From JAJDOD01 sp039024895 (lineage in GTDB: Bacteria; Pseudomonadota; Alphaproteobacteria; Rhodobacterales; Rhodobacteraceae): a stretch of 64,000 nt of DNA. How positions within the stretch are numbered: position 1 is the first letter of the stretch; each line of letters begins with the position of its first letter. Under the pieces are notes generated by a model. That model was not told where the DNA came from, made no database searches, and saw only the letters and a list, made by a program, of their open reading frames with translations. The stretch spans positions 62,001-126,000 of the forward strand of contig JBCCPJ010000006.1 of the NCBI GenBank assembly GCA_039024895.1, given 5' to 3'. The position numbers and the translations under genes were made by a program. Positions 45,165-54,373 of this stretch are shown piece after piece.

Positions 45165-45911
45165 ATGCACCTTGATGTTTTGGACCTCCGAACTTTTTAT
45201 TATCGGTCGCGGCTGGGGCGGACCGCTCAGAAGGCCATGCGCGAGCAAATGCAGGAACTTTGGCCTGACGCAAAGGGGTTGAACGTTGCAGGTTTCGGGT
45301 TCGCGGCTCCACTTCTACGCCCCTATTTGGAAGAGGCGCGTCGCGTTGTGTCTCTAATGCCGGGCCAGCAAGGGGTTATGCCCTGGCCCGCTGGGCAACC
45401 TAACGTGTCTGTTTTATGCCCTGAGATCGATTGGCCGCTTGAGAATGACAGTGTCGACCGTCTTGTCGTGCTCCATGGCCTCGAAACCAGCGAAGACCCC
45501 ATCGCGTTGCTCGATGAGTGCTACCGGGTACTCGCACCGGAGGGCATGGGTTTGTTCATTGTTCCAAACCGGGCTGGTCTTTGGGCGCGCCGAGATGAAA
45601 CGCCATTTGGATTTGGGCGTCCCTATACGCTGGGTCAGCTTGAATCTAAGCTTGCGGCGATCGGTTTGGCACCGCAGCGGCATGTTGCTGCCCTCTACCA
45701 TCCGCCAACGGACAAGAGGTTTTGGCTAAAGACCAGCGGCTTTTGGGAACGGCTAGGTGGGCATGTCTCAAATAGATTTGCCGGGGGTGTTTTGATGGTG
45801 GAAGTTGCGAAGCAAGTGCCCGCCCCACCGCGCACCGGATTGCCTGAAGCCATCCGAAAGCCGTTGCGCGTGCTGGACGGTATTGCGGTGCCTGACCCGA
45901 AGCCCGTTTGA
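45165..45911 (+). CDS. Class I SAM-dependent methyltransferase
   Basis: A 248-residue protein with a methyltransferase-11 domain. The SAM-binding region is near GLNVAGFGFAAPLLRPYL, and the post-II to motif III stretch LVVLHGLETSEDPIALLDECYRVLAPEGMGLFIVPN is clear. The N-terminus (FYYRSRLGRTAQKAMREQ) is shared by alphaproteobacterial members that lie next to gloB. The glycine loop is weak, so activity is inferred. Substrate unknown. Confidence 0.85.
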   Translation: MHLDVLDLRTFYYRSRLGRTAQKAMREQMQELWPDAKGLNVAGFGFAAPLLRPYLEEARRVVSLMPGQQGVMPWPAGQPNVSVLCPEIDWPLENDSVDRLVVLHGLETSEDPIALLDECYRVLAPEGMGLFIVPNRAGLWARRDETPFGFGRPYTLGQLESKLAAIGLAPQRHVAALYHPPTDKRFWLKTSGFWERLGGHVSNRFAGGVLMVEVAKQVPAPPRTGLPEAIRKPLRVLDGIAVPDPKPV

Positions 45912-46191
45912 TGCAATATACGCTATGTTATCGCTCCCATTGGTGTGAATCGGGCTCTTCGAAGTGCCCTAGAAATGAGCAAACGGACGCACTTCGATCT
46001 AATGTATTGAAACAAAACAAATTGTTCCTCCTAAAAGCTGGCCCCTTGAGTGTTGCGAGCCGCAGGGTCCTCTGTTACACGACCGCTGATTTGTTCGCCG
46101 AGCTGCCCAGGCTTGGCTGTTTTGAGCCACCGGTCCATCTATCTGGCAGCCCAAGACACATGGAACATTACGAACGTGGGAAAGGGGACAC
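45912..46191. promoter_or_regulatory. Leader and probable promoter region of the ATP synthase operon
   Basis: 280 bases without a plausible gene before atpH. It should carry the main atp promoter. I do not see a confident -35/-10 pair. An AAGGGG ribosome-binding site lies just before the GTG at 46192. Confidence 0.5.
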
Positions 46192-46752
46192 GTGTCAGAA
46201 CCAGCATCCATTTCCTCAGGCATTGCGTCCCGCTATGCCTCTGCCGTTTTTGAACTTGCGAAAGAGGGAGGCAGCCTTGCGTCCCTTGAAACCGACATTG
46301 ATGCTCTTGATGCGGCAATCGGCGAAAGCGGCGACTTCCGTGACCTGATAAATTCGCCAATCTATTCGCGGGACGCTCAAGGTGATGCGATATCAGCGGT
46401 TGCGACAAAAATGGGTTTGTCGGAGACGGTTGCCAATACGCTAAAACTCATGGCTAGTAGGCGGCGTTTATTCGTACTACCGCAGCTTGCGAGCGCGCTG
46501 CGCGACTTGATCGCTGCTGAAAAGGGTGAGGTGACCGCTGATGTTCAGTCCGCCGTGTCACTTTCCCCTGAACAAGAAAAGGCACTTGCCGCATCGCTGA
46601 AAGGTGCTGTTGGTAAGGATGTGAAAATGAACGTTACCATCGATGAAAGCCTCATCGGAGGTCTTATTGTGAGAGTGGGCTCAAAGATGATCGACACATC
46701 GATCCGTTCGAAGCTCATGAGCCTGCAGAATACCATGAAAGAGGTCGGATAA
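46192..46752 (+). CDS. atpH: ATP synthase F1 subunit delta
   Basis: A 186-residue peripheral-stalk subunit linking F1 to F0. Begins with GTG after AAGGGG. ASRYASAVFELAKEGGSLASLE at the N-terminus and the C-terminal LSPEQEKALAASLKGAVGKDVKMNVTIDESLIGGLIVRVGSKMID are typical. The stop TAA is directly followed by the ATG of atpA. First gene of atpHAGDC; the F0 genes lie elsewhere, as is usual in alphaproteobacteria. Confidence 0.96.
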   Translation: MSEPASISSGIASRYASAVFELAKEGGSLASLETDIDALDAAIGESGDFRDLINSPIYSRDAQGDAISAVATKMGLSETVANTLKLMASRRRLFVLPQLASALRDLIAAEKGEVTADVQSAVSLSPEQEKALAASLKGAVGKDVKMNVTIDESLIGGLIVRVGSKMIDTSIRSKLMSLQNTMKEVG

Positions 46753-48291
46753 ATGGCGATCCAAGCAGCAGAGATTTCTGCGATCCTGAAGGACCAGATT
46801 AAGAACTTTGGACAGGAAGCGGAGGTGGCAGAGGTCGGCCGCGTGCTTTCCGTTGGTGACGGTATCGCCCGCGTCTATGGTCTCGATAGCGTACAGGCTG
46901 GCGAGATGGTCGAATTCCCAGGCGGTATCATGGGGATGGCCCTGAACCTGGAAAGCGACAATGTCGGCATCGTGATCTTCGGGTCGGACCGCGACATTAA
47001 AGAAGGCGACACTGTTAAGCGCACCAATTCCATCGTAGACGTGCCCGCCGGAGACGCTCTCCTCGGCCGGGTTGTTGATGGTCTCGGGAACCCGCTCGAC
47101 GGCAAGGGCCCCATTGAAGCCGCTGAAAGACGTGTCGCCGACGTGAAAGCCCCTGGCATCATTCCGCGTAAATCGGTGCACGAGCCGATGGCAACCGGCC
47201 TCAAGGCCGTAGACGCGATGATCCCGATTGGTCGTGGCCAGCGCGAGCTTATCATCGGCGACCGCCAGACCGGTAAAACCGCTGTGGCGCTCGACGCGAT
47301 CCTGAACCAGAAATCCTACAACGATGCGGCAGGCGATGATGAGAGCAAGAAGCTCTACTGTATCTATGTTGCTGTGGGGCAGAAACGTTCGACCGTTGCT
47401 CAGTTGGTCAAAAAGCTGGAGGAAAGTGGCGCAATCGATTACTCAATCGTGGTCGCCGCGACCGCGTCCGACCCGGCACCAATGCAGTTCCTGGCGCCTT
47501 ATGCTGCCACTGCGATGGCTGAGTATTTCCGCGACAATGGCCGCCATGCGCTGATCATCTACGATGACCTCTCCAAGCAGGCTGTGGCGTATCGCCAGAT
47601 GTCGCTGCTGCTGCGTCGTCCGCCCGGACGCGAAGCCTATCCGGGCGACGTTTTCTACCTGCACTCGCGCTTGCTCGAACGTTCGGCTAAACTGAACGAG
47701 GATAACGGCGCCGGTTCTTTGACTGCACTGCCGATCATCGAAACCCAAGGCGGCGACGTGTCGGCGTTTATTCCGACCAACGTGATCTCGATCACCGACG
47801 GCCAAATCTTTTTGGAAACCGATCTGTTCTATCAGGGCATCCGCCCTGCTGTGAATACTGGTCTCTCGGTGTCGCGTGTTGGATCGTCGGCACAGACGTC
47901 CGCAATGTCTTCGGTCGCGGGTCCGGTGAAGCTGTCGCTTGCGCAGTATCGCGAGATGGCCGCCTTTGCCCAGTTCGGCTCCGACCTCGACGCGGCGACC
48001 CAACGTCTGCTCAACCGGGGCGCGCGCCTGACAGAGTTGATGAAGCAGCCGCAGTATTCGCCGCTAACAAATGCGGAAATCGTTGTAACGATCTTTGCGG
48101 GCACCAATGGGTACCTCGATGGTCTCGACTTGAGCCAAGTGGCGCGGTTTGAAAGCGAGCTTCTTGCACATATGCACGCCAAGCACGCGGGCGTGATCGA
48201 ATGGATCACCAACGAGGACCCTAAGATCAAAGGCGACGCAGCGGATAAGCTGAAGGCTGCGATCGATAGTTTCGCTACGGATTTTGCGTGA
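46753..48291 (+). CDS. atpA: ATP synthase F1 subunit alpha
   Basis: A 512-residue non-catalytic nucleotide-binding subunit. P-loop GDRQTGKTA, the arginine-finger region VSRVGSSAQTSAMS and the DDLSKQAVAYRQMSLLLRRPPGREAYPGDVFYLHSRLLER stretch are family hallmarks. Length is normal. It forms the F1 hexamer with the beta subunit. It follows atpH with no gap. Confidence 0.98.
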   Translation: MAIQAAEISAILKDQIKNFGQEAEVAEVGRVLSVGDGIARVYGLDSVQAGEMVEFPGGIMGMALNLESDNVGIVIFGSDRDIKEGDTVKRTNSIVDVPAGDALLGRVVDGLGNPLDGKGPIEAAERRVADVKAPGIIPRKSVHEPMATGLKAVDAMIPIGRGQRELIIGDRQTGKTAVALDAILNQKSYNDAAGDDESKKLYCIYVAVGQKRSTVAQLVKKLEESGAIDYSIVVAATASDPAPMQFLAPYAATAMAEYFRDNGRHALIIYDDLSKQAVAYRQMSLLLRRPPGREAYPGDVFYLHSRLLERSAKLNEDNGAGSLTALPIIETQGGDVSAFIPTNVISITDGQIFLETDLFYQGIRPAVNTGLSVSRVGSSAQTSAMSSVAGPVKLSLAQYREMAAFAQFGSDLDAATQRLLNRGARLTELMKQPQYSPLTNAEIVVTIFAGTNGYLDGLDLSQVARFESELLAHMHAKHAGVIEWITNEDPKIKGDAADKLKAAIDSFATDFA

Positions 48292-48322
48292 GTTTAAGCT
48301 GACACCCGAAAGGATAGGGTAG

Positions 48323-49192
48323 ATGCCCAACCTCAAGGACCTGAAAACCAGGATCGACTCGGTCAAATCGACCCGGAAGATCACCCGAGCGATGCAAATG
48401 GTCGCCGCAGCAAAGTTGCGCCGCGCGGAAGAGGCGGCGGGTGCTGCGCGCCCCTACGCCGAACAGTTCAACGCGGTGATGGCCGGCCTCGCTGGATCAG
48501 TTGGCGATGGCGGGCCGAAACTGTTGGCCGGGACCGGTTCCGATCAGACCCACCTGTTGGTGGTTATGACGTCGGAGCGTGGCCTCTGCGGTGGTTTCAA
48601 CACCAACATCGTCAAGCTGGCCAAGGCCAAGGCAGAGGAACTGAAAACGGCTGGGAGGACAGTCAAGTTTCTGACCGTCGGCAAAAAAGGCCGCGAGCAA
48701 CTGCGCCGCGAATATGAAGACGACATCTTGGGCCATGTCGACCTCTCAGAGGTCAAGAACATCGGCTATACCAATGCCCATGATGTTGCGACCGATGTGC
48801 TGAGCCGTTTCGATGCCGGTGAGTTTGACGTCGCGACCATCTTCTTCTCGCAGTTCCAAAGCGTAATAAGCCAGATTCCGACGGCAACGCAGATTATCCC
48901 TGCACATTTCGAAGAGGCTGAAGGCGACGGCGACGCCACCGAGTTCGACTACGAACCGGGCGAAGAGGAGATCCTGCGGGAGCTTCTGCCGCGCGGTGTG
49001 GCGACGCAAATCTTCTCGGCGCTTCTAGAAAACGGTGCCTCTGAGCAGGGTGCTCGGATGAGCGCCATGGACAACGCGACCCGCAACGCGGGCGATATGA
49101 TCGAGAAACTGACGATCCAGTTCAACCGGACGCGTCAGGCGGTCATCACAAACGAACTTATCGAAATTATTTCGGGCGCCGAGGCGCTCTAA
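48323..49192 (+). CDS. atpG: ATP synthase F1 subunit gamma
   Basis: A 289-residue central rotor shaft. The N-terminal coil (MPNLKDLKTRIDSVKSTRKITRAMQMVAAAKLRRAEEAA) and the C-terminal coil (RMSAMDNATRNAGDMIEKLTIQFNRTRQAVITNELIEIISGAEAL) are diagnostic. A Rossmann-like middle contains SERGLCGGFNTN. The gap from atpA is 31 bases. Confidence 0.98.
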   Translation: MPNLKDLKTRIDSVKSTRKITRAMQMVAAAKLRRAEEAAGAARPYAEQFNAVMAGLAGSVGDGGPKLLAGTGSDQTHLLVVMTSERGLCGGFNTNIVKLAKAKAEELKTAGRTVKFLTVGKKGREQLRREYEDDILGHVDLSEVKNIGYTNAHDVATDVLSRFDAGEFDVATIFFSQFQSVISQIPTATQIIPAHFEEAEGDGDATEFDYEPGEEEILRELLPRGVATQIFSALLENGASEQGARMSAMDNATRNAGDMIEKLTIQFNRTRQAVITNELIEIISGAEAL

Positions 49193-49210
49193 AACGACCG
49201 GAGACGATAG

Positions 49211-50635
49211 ATGGCAAACGCAAAAGGCAAAGTGACTCAGGTTATTGGCGCTGTTGTCGACGTTCAGTTCGACGACCACCTGCCCGAAATTTTGAACGCG
49301 CTGGAAACTGACAATAACGGTAACCGGCTCGTGCTCGAAGTGGCGCAGCACCTTGGGGAGAACACGGTTCGTACGATCGCTATGGACGCTACGGAAGGCC
49401 TTGTCCGCGGTCAGGAGGTCACCGACACGGACGGCCCAATCATGGTGCCGGTCGGCAACGCGACACTCGGCCGTATCCTGAACGTCATCGGTGAACCGGT
49501 TGACGAAGGCGAACCTGTGGCGGCTGAAGAAAAGCGTGCTATCCACCAAGCAGCACCGGAGTTTGCCGAACAGGCGACGGAATCGGAAATCCTAGTGACG
49601 GGTATCAAGGTTGTGGACCTCCTCGCACCGTATTCGAAGGGTGGTAAAATCGGCCTCTTCGGCGGCGCAGGCGTGGGCAAAACGGTTCTCATCATGGAAC
49701 TGATCAACAACATCGCGAAAGTGCACTCGGGCTACTCGGTGTTCGCGGGCGTTGGCGAGCGGACGCGCGAAGGCAATGACCTGTATCACGAGATGATCGA
49801 ATCCAACGTGATCAAGCCCGACAACCTTTCCGAAAGCCAGGTGGCGCTTGTTTACGGCCAGATGAACGAGCCTCCGGGCGCACGTGCACGCGTGGCTCTC
49901 ACCGGTCTGACATTGGCCGAGCAGTTCCGCGACCAGTCGGGTACGGACGTTTTGTTCTTTGTCGACAATATCTTCCGCTTCACGCAGGCAGGCTCTGAGG
50001 TTTCGGCGCTTCTGGGTCGTATTCCTTCCGCTGTGGGCTATCAGCCAACGTTGGCAACCGACATGGGTGCCATGCAGGAACGGATCACCTCGACCAAGCA
50101 AGGTTCGATCACCTCGATCCAGGCCGTGTACGTGCCTGCGGACGACCTGACCGACCCTGCACCGGCAACGACCTTTGCTCACTTGGATGCAACAACCGTT
50201 CTGTCGCGCGCCATTTCGGAGCTTGGCATCTACCCTGCGGTGGACCCGCTCGACTCGAATAGCCGTATCCTTGACCCCCAGATCGTGGGCGAGGAACACT
50301 ACCAGGTGGCTCGCGACGTTCAGGGTATCCTCCAGCGTTACAAGTCGCTTCAGGACATCATCGCCATCCTCGGCATGGATGAACTCAGCGAAGAAGACAA
50401 ACTCACCGTGGCGCGCGCCCGTAAGATTCAGCGCTTCCTTTCACAACCGTTCGACGTGGCGAAGGTGTTCACTGGGTCCGACGGCATTCAGGTGCCGCTC
50501 GAAGATACGATTGCGTCTTTCAAAGCAGTTGTTGCTGGCGAATACGATCACCTGCCGGAAGCGGCCTTCTACATGGTTGGCGGTATTCAGGAAGTGATCG
50601 AGAAGGCTCAGAAACTGGCTGCGGAAGCTGCATAA
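49211..50635 (+). CDS. atpD: ATP synthase F1 subunit beta
   Basis: A 474-residue catalytic subunit. P-loop GGAGVGKTV, catalytic Glu in GVGERTREGNDLYHEM, FVDNIFRFTQAGSEVSALLGR, and the DELSEEDKLTV motif in the C-terminal domain interacting with gamma and epsilon. Length is normal. It is the most conserved gene of the operon. Confidence 0.99.
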   Translation: MANAKGKVTQVIGAVVDVQFDDHLPEILNALETDNNGNRLVLEVAQHLGENTVRTIAMDATEGLVRGQEVTDTDGPIMVPVGNATLGRILNVIGEPVDEGEPVAAEEKRAIHQAAPEFAEQATESEILVTGIKVVDLLAPYSKGGKIGLFGGAGVGKTVLIMELINNIAKVHSGYSVFAGVGERTREGNDLYHEMIESNVIKPDNLSESQVALVYGQMNEPPGARARVALTGLTLAEQFRDQSGTDVLFFVDNIFRFTQAGSEVSALLGRIPSAVGYQPTLATDMGAMQERITSTKQGSITSIQAVYVPADDLTDPAPATTFAHLDATTVLSRAISELGIYPAVDPLDSNSRILDPQIVGEEHYQVARDVQGILQRYKSLQDIIAILGMDELSEEDKLTVARARKIQRFLSQPFDVAKVFTGSDGIQVPLEDTIASFKAVVAGEYDHLPEAAFYMVGGIQEVIEKAQKLAAEAA

Positions 50636-50644
50636 GGGGGCCCT

Positions 50645-51040
50645 ATGGCGGACACGATGCAATTCGATCTGGTATCGCCCGAGCGAAAGCTTGCGTCCGG
50701 GCAGGCCACATCTGTGCTTATCCCGGGCGCCGATGGCGACATGACGGCGATGCCCGATCATGCGCCCGTCGTTGCTACGCTACGACCTGGCGTTCTGGTC
50801 GTTGAGATGGATGGCGGCACGCAGGAATATGCGGTAACCGGCGGTTTCGCCCAGATAACATCCGAGGGCACGAGTGTGCTCGCGGACGAGGCGCTTCCTA
50901 AGAGCGAAGTCTCGCCCGATCTCTTGGCGGAGCGTATTTCAGCGGCTGAAGCTCTGCGCGATAGCGCGGAGGGCGCTGCGCTGGACGATGCAGCAAAACG
51001 CGTCGCTGACCTTCAGGCGTTGCGCGACGCTGTAACCTAA
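50645..51040 (+). CDS. atpC: ATP synthase F1 subunit epsilon
   Basis: A 131-residue subunit of the central stalk. The N-terminal beta sandwich is clear: QFDLVSPERKLASGQATSVLIPGADGDMTAMPDHAPVVATLRPG. The two C-terminal helices are normal in length. It closes the F1 operon. No strong terminator follows in the 144 bases to the next gene. Confidence 0.96.
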   Translation: MADTMQFDLVSPERKLASGQATSVLIPGADGDMTAMPDHAPVVATLRPGVLVVEMDGGTQEYAVTGGFAQITSEGTSVLADEALPKSEVSPDLLAERISAAEALRDSAEGAALDDAAKRVADLQALRDAVT

Positions 51041-51184
51041 GCGCACCCACTTCCTTGAAAATCGGCCACGAGATACTCCGGGGCTCTTCCTTGTTTATGG
51101 GTGGATAGTTGCCGAAAATTAGCAACGTCATAAAGCTGCCATAGTCGGAACGCACGTAGTGCTCTACCTTTAGCGCTCTATGGG

Positions 51185-51922
51185 ATGTCTGCCATGAACC
51201 GCTTCAAAACCTACGGCCTTGTCGGGCTATGCGGCATCGGTGTTGTCGCCACAATTGATTCTGCGTTTGGACTTGGTGGCAGCGCTCTCCTTGCTGATAT
51301 CTGCATGACCATTTTAGAGGGTGCGCCGCAAGACGGCGAAATGGCGGCGATGGATGATATGGATATGGAAGTGAAGCCCGTTCCGTTGATTGCACTAAGC
51401 CTCGCGGCAACGACGGCCGCCATCATTGCCCTTGCGAAAGATCACCAGCGCATAGCCATGGGCCGAGCTGAGCCAGACGATAAAGAGCGGGCGTCCATTT
51501 TGTCGGCCATGCTCGTTGTCGCGGCTGTTTCAGGCAGGACGACCCGGGAAGAGATGATGGACGTCTTTCGCATTGTCACAGGTCATGGCTTGAATGATGA
51601 ACTTCTCGACTTGGCATATGCAAGATTTGCAACCCTTTCGCAGGAGGGTGCAATGCGATCGCGCTTGCCGCCCGTTTCCTCAAGCATCGGTCGCCGTCGA
51701 ACCTTGGCAGCGGCAATGATGATCGGGTGCGTTGTGCGTCCGGCTACCGGTAACGTGCAGCGCGTTTTAGATCGTCTAGCTCAGGACATCGGGGCTGATG
51801 CCAACGACGTTTCTGAGGCTCGCCAAGCGTTAGATAATTGGCAAGAAGACTGTACGCCGTGCCATGGCGTATCACCTGTGACGCTTCTTCGCCACCGTCC
51901 CCTGACATTGATGCCCGCTTAA
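51185..51922 (+). CDS. TerB-like protein of unknown function downstream of atpC
   Basis: A 245-residue protein I cannot place firmly. It has a hydrophobic N-terminus (YGLVGLCGIGVVATIDSAFG), a Met/Asp-rich patch (AAMDDMDMEV) and a second hydrophobic segment (VPLIALSLAATTAAIIALA, about 67-85). Two helical modules, about 100-150 (ILSAMLVVAAVSGRTTREEMMDVFRIVTG) and 170-218 (RRTLAAAMMIGCVV then LDRLAQDIGADANDVSEARQ), resemble TerB (tellurite-resistance) repeats. Near the end is CTPCH (223-227), matching a c-type haem attachment motif. An ATG at 51194 is an alternative start. It may belong to the atp transcript, but this is not shown. Confidence 0.65.
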   Translation: MSAMNRFKTYGLVGLCGIGVVATIDSAFGLGGSALLADICMTILEGAPQDGEMAAMDDMDMEVKPVPLIALSLAATTAAIIALAKDHQRIAMGRAEPDDKERASILSAMLVVAAVSGRTTREEMMDVFRIVTGHGLNDELLDLAYARFATLSQEGAMRSRLPPVSSSIGRRRTLAAAMMIGCVVRPATGNVQRVLDRLAQDIGADANDVSEARQALDNWQEDCTPCHGVSPVTLLRHRPLTLMPA

Positions 51923-52008
51923 ATCAAAAGCGGTCGCCGATCCTGGGGGCCTCGACGCTTCTCACCATTTCGAGCGGGTATTCGAAATTCGACTGAGCGC
52001 GCACTAAT

Positions 52009-52596
52009 CTAAGCGCCTAGGGCGACTTTGAGTTTTGCGATCGCTGACTCCAAATCTTCCTGATACCTGATCCGGTCGGTGTACTCGCCATCCTCGTTGA
52101 AGAGCAGCACAGAGGCGGAGTGGTCCATGGTGTAATCGCCGCCTTCGAGTGGCACACGCGCGGCGTAAATGCGGAACGATTGCAGAGCCTTATCGACTTC
52201 TTCCTGGGAGCCAGTTACGCCCTGTGCGCCATCCAGCCAGCCCACATAGTCTTCAAGGATTTCGGTCGTGTCGCGGTCGGGATCAACCGTGACGAAGTAG
52301 ACGTCCATGTCCTTGGACGCCGGGAACTCTTCCTGCCATGTCAGAATGTCACCCAAGGTTGTCGGGCAGACATCGGGACAATGTGTGAAGCCAAAGAACA
52401 CGGCTGTCGGTCCATTGGCCAGCGTGTCCTCGGTGAATGTCTCCCCGTCTGTTGTGGTTAGGGTGTATTCACCCCGCCCCAAGGTATCTAGGACGCTCGA
52501 GTCCATGCGAGGCTTGATGATGCCAACCCACGCCAAGGCTGCCAAGTTAATGGCCACCAATCCCCACAACAACAAACGTAGCTTCTTTGGCGACAT
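52009..52596 (-). CDS. SCO1/SenC family copper-binding protein
   Basis: A 195-residue membrane-anchored thioredoxin-fold protein that delivers copper to the CuA site of cytochrome c oxidase. One N-terminal membrane segment (LLLWGLVAINLAALAWVG), then the copper motif CPDVCP in FGFTHCPDVCPTTLG, and the distal histidine in YTMDHSASVLLF. The ATG at 52596 has GAAGGGAA upstream. It follows a PCu(A)C-type copper chaperone gene on the same strand, together forming a CuA assembly pair. Confidence 0.93.
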   Translation of the reverse strand: MSPKKLRLLLWGLVAINLAALAWVGIIKPRMDSSVLDTLGRGEYTLTTTDGETFTEDTLANGPTAVFFGFTHCPDVCPTTLGDILTWQEEFPASKDMDVYFVTVDPDRDTTEILEDYVGWLDGAQGVTGSQEEVDKALQSFRIYAARVPLEGGDYTMDHSASVLLFNEDGEYTDRIRYQEDLESAIAKLKVALGA

Positions 52597-52632
52597 TTCT
52601 GTTCCCTTCAGACCCACATTCCGCGGATCGCT

Positions 52633-53172
52633 TTAGGACCCGTGACCGGAATGATCCATGCTTTTCGCGCTCTTGCCCATGATCGCGAATGGTATGACAA
52701 CGGTGCCCGCATTCTGGAACTCCAGCGTTCCCTCTACCATTTCGCCTTCTACAAGAGGCTCAGAGATTTCCATGAACATCAGATGATAACCGCCAGGTTT
52801 CAACTCCACAGTCTCACCTGCAGGGATCACAAGTCCGTCAGCCAGCTCGCGCATCCTCATAGTGTCGCCGTCCATTTTCATTTCGTGGACTTCACCACGA
52901 CCCGCGATAGGCGATGAAAAACCGATGAGAACATCGTCCTCGCTGCCCACATTGGTGATTGAGAGAAACGCGCCTGCCACAGGCTGATTTGGCAGTGTGG
53001 CGCGCGCGAAAGCCGCTTTCAGCATCAGATCGCCAACTGCGTGCTCCGCCATTTCCATTTTGGCTTCACCGTGGTCGGCGTGATCATGTTTCATTTCGCC
53101 AGTGGTCACGGGTCCAGCCAGCGACAGCGCGGCGAGGGTAAATGCGGGAAGAAGTGTTTTCATTATTTTCAT
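52633..53172 (-). CDS. Copper chaperone PCu(A)C
   Basis: A 179-residue periplasmic copper chaperone with a signal peptide (TLLPAFTLAALSLAGPVTTG). The copper-binding signature H-x-M then later M and H-x-M is present as VHEMKMDGDTMRM and GGYHLMFM. The mature N-terminus is unusually His/Met-rich (MKHDHADHGEAKMEMAEH), likely an extra copper-binding tract. ATGs at 53172 and 53163 are both possible starts. It acts with the downstream SCO protein on oxidase CuA. Confidence 0.9.
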   Translation of the reverse strand: MKIMKTLLPAFTLAALSLAGPVTTGEMKHDHADHGEAKMEMAEHAVGDLMLKAAFARATLPNQPVAGAFLSITNVGSEDDVLIGFSSPIAGRGEVHEMKMDGDTMRMRELADGLVIPAGETVELKPGGYHLMFMEISEPLVEGEMVEGTLEFQNAGTVVIPFAIMGKSAKSMDHSGHGS

Positions 53173-53268
53173 GAGTATATACCTAGCACCTGCTTTATTG
53201 CTGGCCATAAGTATCACACAAATTTTGGCGTCTTTGTGTCAGTCTTTCTGTCGCAAGCAAGCTCTCGC

Positions 53269-54300
53269 TCACGCCCCACGAACAGTATCAACCATGAGTT
53301 GAACGTTCGCAGGGTCGGCATCCGGTGTGATGCCATGTCCCAAGTTGAAGATGTGAGGGCCATTAGAAAAAGCGTCAACGATCTTCCGCGTTGCCTGCAC
53401 CAATTGCTCACCTCCCGTCACCATGTGAGAGGATGCCAAGTTACCCTGAACGCAGCCATTGACCTGAACATGCTCAGCGGCCCACACAGCATCAACCGAA
53501 TTGTCCAACGCCACGCAATCCGCGCCGGTCGCTTCCGCAAACCCGATGTAGCGCTCGCCCGCCTCGCGCGGAAACGCAATAATCGGCACGGTTGGGTGCT
53601 TGGCCTTCAGCGCTTTGATGATGCGTTGGGCTGGCGCGAGGGCGTAGTCATCAAAATCCTGGCCTTGCAACGACCCGGCCCAGCTATCGAACAACTTGAC
53701 GACCTCGGCTCCGGCATCGATTTGCGCTGACAGATAGGCAATTGTCGCTTCCGACAGGCGCTCAATGATCGCGTCGAAAAGCGCGCGGTTCTCAGCCTTG
53801 AGTTTGTGCGCCGGAGCCTGATCTGGTGTGCCACGACCGGCGATCATATAGGTGGCAACCGTCCAGGGCATGCCCGCAAACCCGATAAGCGTTGTCTCAT
53901 CAGGTAATTCCCGCGACAGGATACGAACGGTTTCATAGACCGGCGATAGATGCTCATGGATGTCATCGGCGCCTTTGAGGGCCGCAAAGTCCTCGGGTGT
54001 TTCAATCGTCGACAAGCGAGGGCCTTCGCCGGTCACAAACCAAAGATCATTTCCGAGAGCGTCTGGCACTAAAAGGATATCCGCAAACAGGATAGCGGCA
54101 TCAAAGCCGTACCGCCGAATAGGTTGCAATGTTACCTCAGCTGCCAGTTGCGGATTGTAGCAAAGGCTTAAAAAGTCGCCCGCTTCGGCACGCGTGGCGC
54201 GATACTCGGGCAGGTAACGGCCTGCCTGACGCATCATCCAGATTGGCGGCACATCAAGCACCTCGTCAGCAAGTGCGCGCATCAACAACTTCTCTGACAT
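53269..54300 (-). CDS. hemE: Uroporphyrinogen decarboxylase
   Basis: A 343-residue cytoplasmic enzyme converting uroporphyrinogen III to coproporphyrinogen III. The two signatures are PPIWMMRQAGRYLPEYR near the N-terminus and the GFAGMPWTVATYMIAGRG region. The C-terminal FNLGHGITPDADP is also typical. AAGGA precedes the ATG. It is divergent from hemC with 73 bases between, so both haem genes may be controlled from one short region. Confidence 0.97.
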   Translation of the reverse strand: MSEKLLMRALADEVLDVPPIWMMRQAGRYLPEYRATRAEAGDFLSLCYNPQLAAEVTLQPIRRYGFDAAILFADILLVPDALGNDLWFVTGEGPRLSTIETPEDFAALKGADDIHEHLSPVYETVRILSRELPDETTLIGFAGMPWTVATYMIAGRGTPDQAPAHKLKAENRALFDAIIERLSEATIAYLSAQIDAGAEVVKLFDSWAGSLQGQDFDDYALAPAQRIIKALKAKHPTVPIIAFPREAGERYIGFAEATGADCVALDNSVDAVWAAEHVQVNGCVQGNLASSHMVTGGEQLVQATRKIVDAFSNGPHIFNLGHGITPDADPANVQLMVDTVRGA

Positions 54301-54373
54301 GAAGGGTCCTTCCTAGCTCCAAAACTGTCGTCCCAAGTAGACACTGCTTTGTCAACCGCGTAGAGCTATTGCC

